Source: JBBPZK01 sp965219175
GTDB taxonomy: Bacteria; Actinomycetota; Rubrobacteria; Rubrobacterales; Rubrobacteraceae
Length of the DNA: 64,000 nt
Assembly: GCA_965219175.1 (NCBI GenBank)
Contig: CBDCNI010000001.1
Coordinates: 2,418,001-2,482,000 of the forward strand
Reading direction: 5' to 3'
Shown: positions 59,451 to 64,000 of the stretch, piece after piece
Layout of the letters: every line of letters begins with the position of its first letter
Position numbering within the stretch: the stretch's first letter is position 1
Notes under the pieces: model-generated
The model's input: the letters and a program-made list of their open reading frames with translations, nothing else
Databases searched by the model: none
What the model was told of the DNA's origin: nothing
Program-made: the position numbers and the translations under genes

Positions 59451-59867
59451 CTATTCGGGGGACCAATCCCGGTAACCCGTGACCCAGGTTGTCCCTTCCG
59501 AATCGCACTCCGATGGTAGACCGTGACCCAAAGCCTCTACCTGTTCCTTGAATCCGGTTGCCAGGATCTGACTCGCCCACTCCTCCGGTCCCCAACATCC
59601 TACCGAAGGATCCAAAACTATCGTGTTCGCCAGAGGATCAGTATCCCACTCTACAGGATCTGTATGAAAGCCAAAAAGGCATTCGGGACGAGATTCTTCC
59701 CGGAAAAGTATGTGCACAAAGTGTTCCGGGCCGGATCCATCGACCTTCACATCTTCCACGGTCACCCGATTACCCCGATGTTCGAGCAGGGTTTCTCCCT
59801 CGATGAACTCTTTTCGGAGAGCGTCCACCACACGACGCTCGTAATCTTCTCGTGAGATCCTTATCAT
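59451..59867 (-). CDS. Hypothetical protein (137 aa)
   Basis: Soluble acidic protein starting MIRISREDYERRVVDALRKE, with VTVEDVKVDGSGPEHFVHILFREESRPECLFGFHTD in the middle and a conserved-looking CWGPEEWASQILATGFKEQVEAL near the end. No family recognised; the length and codon use look like a real gene. It is the next gene downstream of the methyltransferase on the same strand, with a 10-base gap. Confidence 0.7.
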   Translation of the reverse strand: MIRISREDYERRVVDALRKEFIEGETLLEHRGNRVTVEDVKVDGSGPEHFVHILFREESRPECLFGFHTDPVEWDTDPLANTIVLDPSVGCWGPEEWASQILATGFKEQVEALGHGLPSECDSEGTTWVTGYRDWSPE

Positions 59868-59877
59868 TTGGCGCAGT

Positions 59878-60675
59878 TTATACTCTCCGTGGAACGCCTT
59901 CTATGTAGATCGAAGCCGGCCTGGTATACCCTTCGCGCCGGATGCGCCCCCGCAAAGCCTCACGACGCGCCCGAAGCCTTTCTCTGCCCCGGATAGACAA
60001 GCCCTCGTACTCTTCCGGCTCGTCTTCCGCCAGCACGACCAGATCCAGATGACGGATGCCTCGTGGGGACGATACTCGCCAGCGCACGTCTTCCAGAACT
60101 TCTTCGTGCAGCGCGACTAGCCTCCCAGCCGCGCCGATTCCGTATAATTCCGCCCCCGACACCTCGCGGGCAAGCTCCCGCTGAAGCTCCTCGTCTTCGA
60201 TCTGAACGGCGAGCGTCTCGTCCACGAAGTCGGAGGTCGCGACCCGCCCTCTCGGACGCGCCACAGCGGCGAGGGCGGCGAGTGCTTCGTCGGCACTCCG
60301 CTCCCGGACATCCAACTCGTGAAAAAGCCCGGCGGAGTAGATGAGATCGAAGACGCCTTTCTCGAACGGAGGCTGGAACACGTCTCCGGCAACGAGACGC
60401 ACCGGCGCCGCAAGTTCCGCGTCCGGAAGGGACTGGTGAGCCTCCTCTACGCGCGCCGGGTCGGTTTCGAGGGCTGTCAGGGAGCCGTGTTCTCCGATGC
60501 GTTGACTCAGTCCTTCGAGCCAGAGTAGGGACGAGCCCCCGGCGTAGAGGACGTTCAGGGCCGTGATGTCGCCCAGAAGATCTAGTTCTTCGTCGCAGGA
60601 TTGGATGAGGTCTTCTTCGAATTCTTCGCGCTGCTCAGGTGTAAGTGGATCTTGTTTGTATAATCTATCGTGCAT
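59878..60675 (-). CDS. SAM-dependent methyltransferase
   Basis: Class I methyltransferase of 265 residues. ALNVLYAGGSSLLWLEGLSQRIGEHGSLTALETDP is a motif I-like AdoMet site with an acidic end of strand 2; VRLVAGDVFQPPFEKGVFDLIYSAGLFHELD is motifs II-III. A C-terminal Arg-rich segment (RGRERLRARREALRGRIRREGY) may bind nucleic acid. ATG 60675 overlaps the divergent ABC-F start within CATG. Substrate unknown. Confidence 0.83.
   Translation of the reverse strand: MHDRLYKQDPLTPEQREEFEEDLIQSCDEELDLLGDITALNVLYAGGSSLLWLEGLSQRIGEHGSLTALETDPARVEEAHQSLPDAELAAPVRLVAGDVFQPPFEKGVFDLIYSAGLFHELDVRERSADEALAALAAVARPRGRVATSDFVDETLAVQIEDEELQRELAREVSGAELYGIGAAGRLVALHEEVLEDVRWRVSSPRGIRHLDLVVLAEDEPEEYEGLSIRGRERLRARREALRGRIRREGYTRPASIYIEGVPRRV
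60659..60675. promoter_or_regulatory. Divergent promoter with overlapping start codons
   Basis: CATG at 60673-60676 serves as ATG for both genes. TATAAT (60659-60664) lies nine bases before the plus-strand ATG, so the ABC-F message probably starts at or within two bases of its ATG. On the minus strand GACAAT sits seven bases before the methyltransferase ATG, again suggesting a leaderless message. Confidence 0.5.
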
Positions 60676-62560
60676 GAAGGTTATTGTCGCAAGAGATTTG
60701 GTTAAGTACCACGGTGGCTCCCTGAAGATACTTTCGGGGGCCACGCTCGCGGTTGAGTCGGGGGAGAAGATCGGGCTGGTCGGCCGCAACGGTGCGGGAA
60801 AGACGACCCTGCTGAACGTTCTCTCCGGCAACAGCGAACCAGACTCGGGCGGCGTTGAGCGGATCGGTGACGCGAAGGTCAGGATGACACCCCAGAGCCT
60901 GTACGCCGGTCCTCGCGGCCAACACTCCGTCGAGGAGGAGATCCTGCACGCTTTCGAACCCTTGATGCGCCGCGAAAAGGACCTCGAAGGGCTCGAAGCT
61001 CGACTCTCGGAAAACCCATCCAGCTCGCTAATGGAACGCTACGGACGGTTACAGAGCGAGTTCGAGCGGGACGGCGGCTATAGCTACCGGGCGCGGGCCG
61101 CCTCGGCCATCTCGGGCCTCGGCTTCGCCCCGGAGGACTGGAAACGCCCCGTGGGATCATTCTCCGGCGGAGAGCAGAGCCGCGTCGCCCTCGCCCGTCT
61201 ACTCCTCGAAGAGCCGGACCTCGTCCTACTCGACGAGCCGACCAATCACCTCGACCTGCAGGCGATAGAGTGGCTCGAAAATTTCATCAAAGGGGCGAAA
61301 TCCGCAGTGCTCGTCGTCTCGCACGACCGCTACTTCCTCGACTCGGTGGCGGACTCGATCGTGGAACTCGACAACGGCAAGCTCACCCGCTACCCAGGCA
61401 ACTACAGCAAGTACGTCGAGCAGAAAGGCGCTAGAGAGGAGCAACTCGCCCGCAAGGCCAAAGCGAACGCCGAGCGGCGCGAGCAACTAGAACGCTTTAT
61501 CGAGAAGAACCGCGCCAAGGCGACCAAAGCCCGCCAGGCAAAGAGCAAGCAGAAGCTGCTCGACCGGATGGAGACCATCGAAGCCCCAAACGGCGGCTCG
61601 AAGAACCTGCGCCTCGACCTCGGTGGAGAGACGGCGCGGGCTGGGAGGGTCGTTATGGAGCTGGAAGGCGTCTCCTTCGCCTACGACGGCGAACCGCTCC
61701 TGAAAGACGTAAACCTCGTCGTAGAGCGCGGCGAGCGGGTTGCCCTGCTCGGGCCAAACGGCGCGGGCAAGAGCACGCTGATGCGCCTCGCAACGGGCGA
61801 GTTGGACCCGCGAGGCGGCTCCCTCCGGCTCGGCAACAATGTCACGCCCGCCTACCAGGACCAGCAGCTCTCCCGCCTGAACCAGGAGAAGACTGTGCTC
61901 CGCGAAGCGATGGACGCGACGGGCCTCGACGCACCGGAAGCCCGTGAGTTGCTCGGCGCCTTCCTGTTCTCCGGCGAAGACGTGTTCAAGAAAGTCGGAG
62001 ACCTCTCGGGTGGAGAGAAGAATAGGCTCTCGCTGGCCGAGATAGTCGTAAGCGGGGCGAACCTGCTGCTGCTCGACGAGCCGACCAACGACCTGGACAT
62101 ACCGGCCCGCGAAGCGTTAGAGGAAGCGCTGCTAAGTTTCCGGGGCACCCTCTTCTTCATCTCTCACGACCGCTACTTCCTGAAGAAGATCTCCCGTCGC
62201 ATCGTCGAGCTAGAAAACGGGAGCCTCACCAACTTCCTCGGCGGTTACGACTACTATCGCTCTTACAAACGCCTAGACGACAAAGACAGCCCCAGAAAAC
62301 CCCACAGGCGCGTCCGCCCCGGACAAAACTCGCAACAGAGCGTCATCGCCACCCGCCTAGTCGCCGTCGAAGGTGAGATAGACGCCACCGAACGCCGCGT
62401 CAATCGCCTGGAGAAAGACCTCGCGACCTCCGAAGTTTACGCCGACGGCGAACGCTCCCGCAAAGTCGTGCTGGAGCACCGCCAACTCAAAGGCGTCCTA
62501 GAAGTGCTCTACAAAGACTGGGGAGAGCTTCTCGGAGAAGCGGAAGAGGCCGGGCTGTAA
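60674..62560 (+). CDS. ABC-F family ATPase
   Basis: Soluble protein of 628 residues with two ABC domains and no membrane segment. Domain 1: GLVGRNGAGKTTLLNVL (Walker A), SGGEQSRVALARLLLEEPDLVLLDEPTNHLDL (signature and Walker B), VSHDRYFLDSV. An Arg/Lys/Ala-rich linker (about 260-310) follows, then domain 2: ALLGPNGAGKSTLMRLATG, SGGEKNRLSLAEIVVSGANLLLLDEPTNDLDI, ISHDRYFLKKI. A coiled-coil C-terminus follows. ABC-F proteins act on ribosomes or provide antibiotic resistance; this one resembles Uup/EttA-type factors. Start is ATG 60674. Confidence 0.92.
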   Translation: MKVIVARDLVKYHGGSLKILSGATLAVESGEKIGLVGRNGAGKTTLLNVLSGNSEPDSGGVERIGDAKVRMTPQSLYAGPRGQHSVEEEILHAFEPLMRREKDLEGLEARLSENPSSSLMERYGRLQSEFERDGGYSYRARAASAISGLGFAPEDWKRPVGSFSGGEQSRVALARLLLEEPDLVLLDEPTNHLDLQAIEWLENFIKGAKSAVLVVSHDRYFLDSVADSIVELDNGKLTRYPGNYSKYVEQKGAREEQLARKAKANAERREQLERFIEKNRAKATKARQAKSKQKLLDRMETIEAPNGGSKNLRLDLGGETARAGRVVMELEGVSFAYDGEPLLKDVNLVVERGERVALLGPNGAGKSTLMRLATGELDPRGGSLRLGNNVTPAYQDQQLSRLNQEKTVLREAMDATGLDAPEARELLGAFLFSGEDVFKKVGDLSGGEKNRLSLAEIVVSGANLLLLDEPTNDLDIPAREALEEALLSFRGTLFFISHDRYFLKKISRRIVELENGSLTNFLGGYDYYRSYKRLDDKDSPRKPHRRVRPGQNSQQSVIATRLVAVEGEIDATERRVNRLEKDLATSEVYADGERSRKVVLEHRQLKGVLEVLYKDWGELLGEAEEAGL

Positions 62561-62576
62561 AAACTACCCGCAAAAG

Positions 62577-62650
62577 TCGGGACGAGAGGATTCGAACCTC
62601 CGACCTCCTCGTCCCGAACGAGGCGCGCTACCAGGCTGCGCTACGTCCCG
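62577..62650 (-). tRNA. tRNA-Pro (CGG)
   Basis: Minus-strand cloverleaf: acceptor CGGGACG/CGTCCCG, anticodon stem CCTCG/CGAGG with loop TTCGGGA (anticodon CGG), T arm GGAGG-TTCGAAT-CCTCT (G-U closing), discriminator A. It starts 17 bases after the ABC-F stop, in the opposite orientation. Confidence 0.96.
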
Positions 62651-62777
62651 ACTGAGGGTCCATTATAGCAGCAGGCATCCATCTGTCAGCCAGAATAGCG
62701 GACCCGTCGCAACAAGTACGGTCATAAACTAAGAGTTGAAACAGACACTGTTGACCAAAGAGCCTCCCCTCGCTGGC

Positions 62778-63215
62778 TCAGTCGCGCCAGGGCCGCGAGC
62801 GACCGTGGAGCAGCCACCATGCCGAGACAAGATGGACAGTGGCCGCAGCGGCAGGAGCGAGGCTCTGGGCCTGGTTACGGTAGCTCGCCAAGATCAGTGC
62901 GTCCGCGGCCTGCACGAGGCCCGACAAGATCAGAAAGGCGCCGAGCCAGTTATTGGACCCGAGAAGTACCAGGACAACGACCATCATAGAGAGGGGCAGG
63001 CTCCGGGCGGCGAAGTACTTCGCGTAGAACTTGACCGCCGGGGTCACCTCGTCTCTCTCCGGCAGTAACAACCCTGGGTTGATCACCGCTGCCATAGCAA
63101 GCCCGCCGGAAGCCAAAGCGGCCGCCACGTTGGCGGCAACAACCATCTTCCGAGTTTCTTCACTGGGGAACAAATGCTTTGCATCGACTCCTAGATATTT
63201 CTGTATACGAATCAT
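62778..63215 (-). CDS. Small polytopic membrane protein
   Basis: From ATG 63215 (MIRIQKYLGVDAKHLFPSEE) the protein has about four hydrophobic segments: VAANVAAALASGGLAMAAVI, LPLSMMVVVLVLLGS, WLGAFLILSGLVQAADALILA and LAPAAAATVHLVSAWWLL. It resembles DUF4267-type membrane proteins weakly. A longer GTG start at 63278 is possible. Function unknown. Confidence 0.65.
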   Translation of the reverse strand: MIRIQKYLGVDAKHLFPSEETRKMVVAANVAAALASGGLAMAAVINPGLLLPERDEVTPAVKFYAKYFAARSLPLSMMVVVLVLLGSNNWLGAFLILSGLVQAADALILASYRNQAQSLAPAAAATVHLVSAWWLLHGRSRPWRD

Positions 63216-63326
63216 TTGGGCATGCTCGCACACGCGTATGGAAGACGCAACATCACCGAAACCACCGCTTTCTAGCACAGGTGATTGAATACACTCTAGC
63301 CGAACTCTACAGTTTTGAAACCACTT

Positions 63327-64000
63327 CTAAACGGCTATAAAGCCCGCGTCCCGGCTCGCGTAGAGTTCGAGGGCGCCGGTTATGGCTTCGGCGACGGTGG
63401 CCGGGTAGTAAGGGTCGGAGGCTATCTCCAGCTCGTCGGGGTTCGTGAGGTACAGCGGTTCGAGCATGGCGGCTGGTATGTTCGTCTCGCGCAGCAGGCC
63501 GTAGGAACGTCCGAACTCCCCGATATCACAGGTCCCGAGGGCGCGGCTGACACCGATCTGCGTGTAGGTGGCGGCCATCTGGCCCCGGTGGGAGAGGTAG
63601 CCGAGCCGCTCGAAGTAGAACGAGGCCGTTCCGCAGGCTTCCGGGCCGTGGTGGTGGGCGTGGTGGATCGAGACGATCATCTTCGCCCCGGAGGTGTTGG
63701 CGAGGTACGCTCTGTCGGCGGCCGGGACCTCCCGGTCTTCGCTGCGGGTCAGAAGCACCTCCCTGGCCGGGAGTATCTGGGCCAATTCCTGGGCTATCGC
63801 CAGGTTCAGGTTCGCCTCGGTCAGGCCGTTTCGGGCGACGTATCCGGCGTCGGTGCCTCCGTGGGCGGCGTCGACGATTATCGTCCCGGAGAACAGGTCG
63901 TCCGGGAAATAGCCGTTGTTCTTGTCCGGGATCTGATGCGTCCCGAGCGACTGTCCGGCGTAGGTGAGCAGCACTTTGAAGACGGATCCATCGACCTGAC
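63327..64000 (-). CDS. N-acetylmuramoyl-L-alanine amidase (partial, N-terminus outside window)
   Basis: Amidase_3 zinc hydrolase cleaving the peptide from muramic acid. IIVDAAHGGTDAGYVARNGLTEANLNLAIAQELAQIL gives the first zinc His and the Glu, ILPAREVLLTRSEDREVPAADRAYLANTSGAKMIVSIHHAHH gives the SIHxNxx-type His, and GLLRETNIPAAMLEPLYLTNPDELE the final catalytic region. The frame is open past 64000 (QVDGSVFKV before the GTG at 63974), so the start lies outside. Confidence 0.9.
   Translation of the reverse strand, partial: QVDGSVFKVLLTYAGQSLGTHQIPDKNNGYFPDDLFSGTIIVDAAHGGTDAGYVARNGLTEANLNLAIAQELAQILPAREVLLTRSEDREVPAADRAYLANTSGAKMIVSIHHAHHHGPEACGTASFYFERLGYLSHRGQMAATYTQIGVSRALGTCDIGEFGRSYGLLRETNIPAAMLEPLYLTNPDELEIASDPYYPATVAEAITGALELYASRDAGFIAV

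Overview
The window is a chromosomal segment of a GC-rich actinobacterium, most likely Rubrobacter or a close relative. The pointers are the high GC, frequent GTG and TTG starts with one- to four-base stop/start overlaps, the long cyanobacterial/plant-type IspH, a UbiA prenyltransferase next to a CrtI-type desaturase (the pair expected for C50 bacterioruberin-type carotenoids), and a block of PRC-barrel/DUF2382, Asp23 and low-complexity membrane proteins. The assignment rests on gene content only; there is no 16S gene in the window.

Layout. 0-9.4 kb: the tail of an unknown gene, a zinc alcohol dehydrogenase, a flavin disulfide reductase with a thioredoxin-NHL protein, a NHALEHAT-motif membrane protein, YchF translationally coupled to a GrdB-like protein with an in-frame TGA (predicted selenocysteine with a SECIS hairpin), an EamA transporter, and SufU. 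9.4-12.5 kb: a minor-pilin operon (GspH/FimT, PilV, PilW and PilX types) in less GC-rich DNA. 12.5-25.6 kb: glyoxalase, a degenerate UbiB-family pseudokinase, a FIST sensor with a small membrane partner, a PNPOx-UbiA-CrtI-aminotransferase operon, and a response regulator, flavin monooxygenase and duplicated-domain operon. 25.7-28.4 kb: IspH, a roadblock protein and an excisionase-type regulator. 28.5-33.2 kb: a stress-like cluster behind a SigB-like promoter, with two paralogous membrane proteins (one carrying about 22 copies of an 11-residue proline-rich repeat), a 25-residue basic peptide and an Asp23 protein.

33.3-45.6 kb is a genomic island at the 3' end of tRNA-Val, bounded by a perfect 44-bp repeat of the tRNA 3' half. 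It carries a type I restriction-modification system (hsdM frameshifted), a UPF0175-like protein, an AbiEi/AbiEii toxin-antitoxin pair with an inverted-repeat operator, and a two-gene module: a QueC-like enzyme fused to a PD-(D/E)XK-like domain plus an uncharacterised helical partner. No integrase is visible. The QueC module and the TGA-containing GrdB-like gene are the two most interesting finds.

45.6-64 kb returns to core-type DNA: tRNA-Ala, a PAP2-like protein divergent from a Nif3-family gene, CcdA with a TlpA-like thioredoxin, a sugar cluster (fructokinase-like, type I phosphomannose isomerase, FGGY kinase, TIM-barrel isomerase, Gfo/Idh/MocA dehydrogenase), MurJ, tRNA-Arg, phosphoesterase-DUF2203-Dtd, a frameshifted glutathione S-transferase, a methyltransferase divergent from an ABC-F ATPase, tRNA-Pro, a small membrane protein and a partial N-acetylmuramoyl-L-alanine amidase that runs off the edge. 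Two genes (hsdM and gst) each need removal of one base in a short homopolymer run to restore a family-like reading frame, so either two recent mutations or assembly errors are present.
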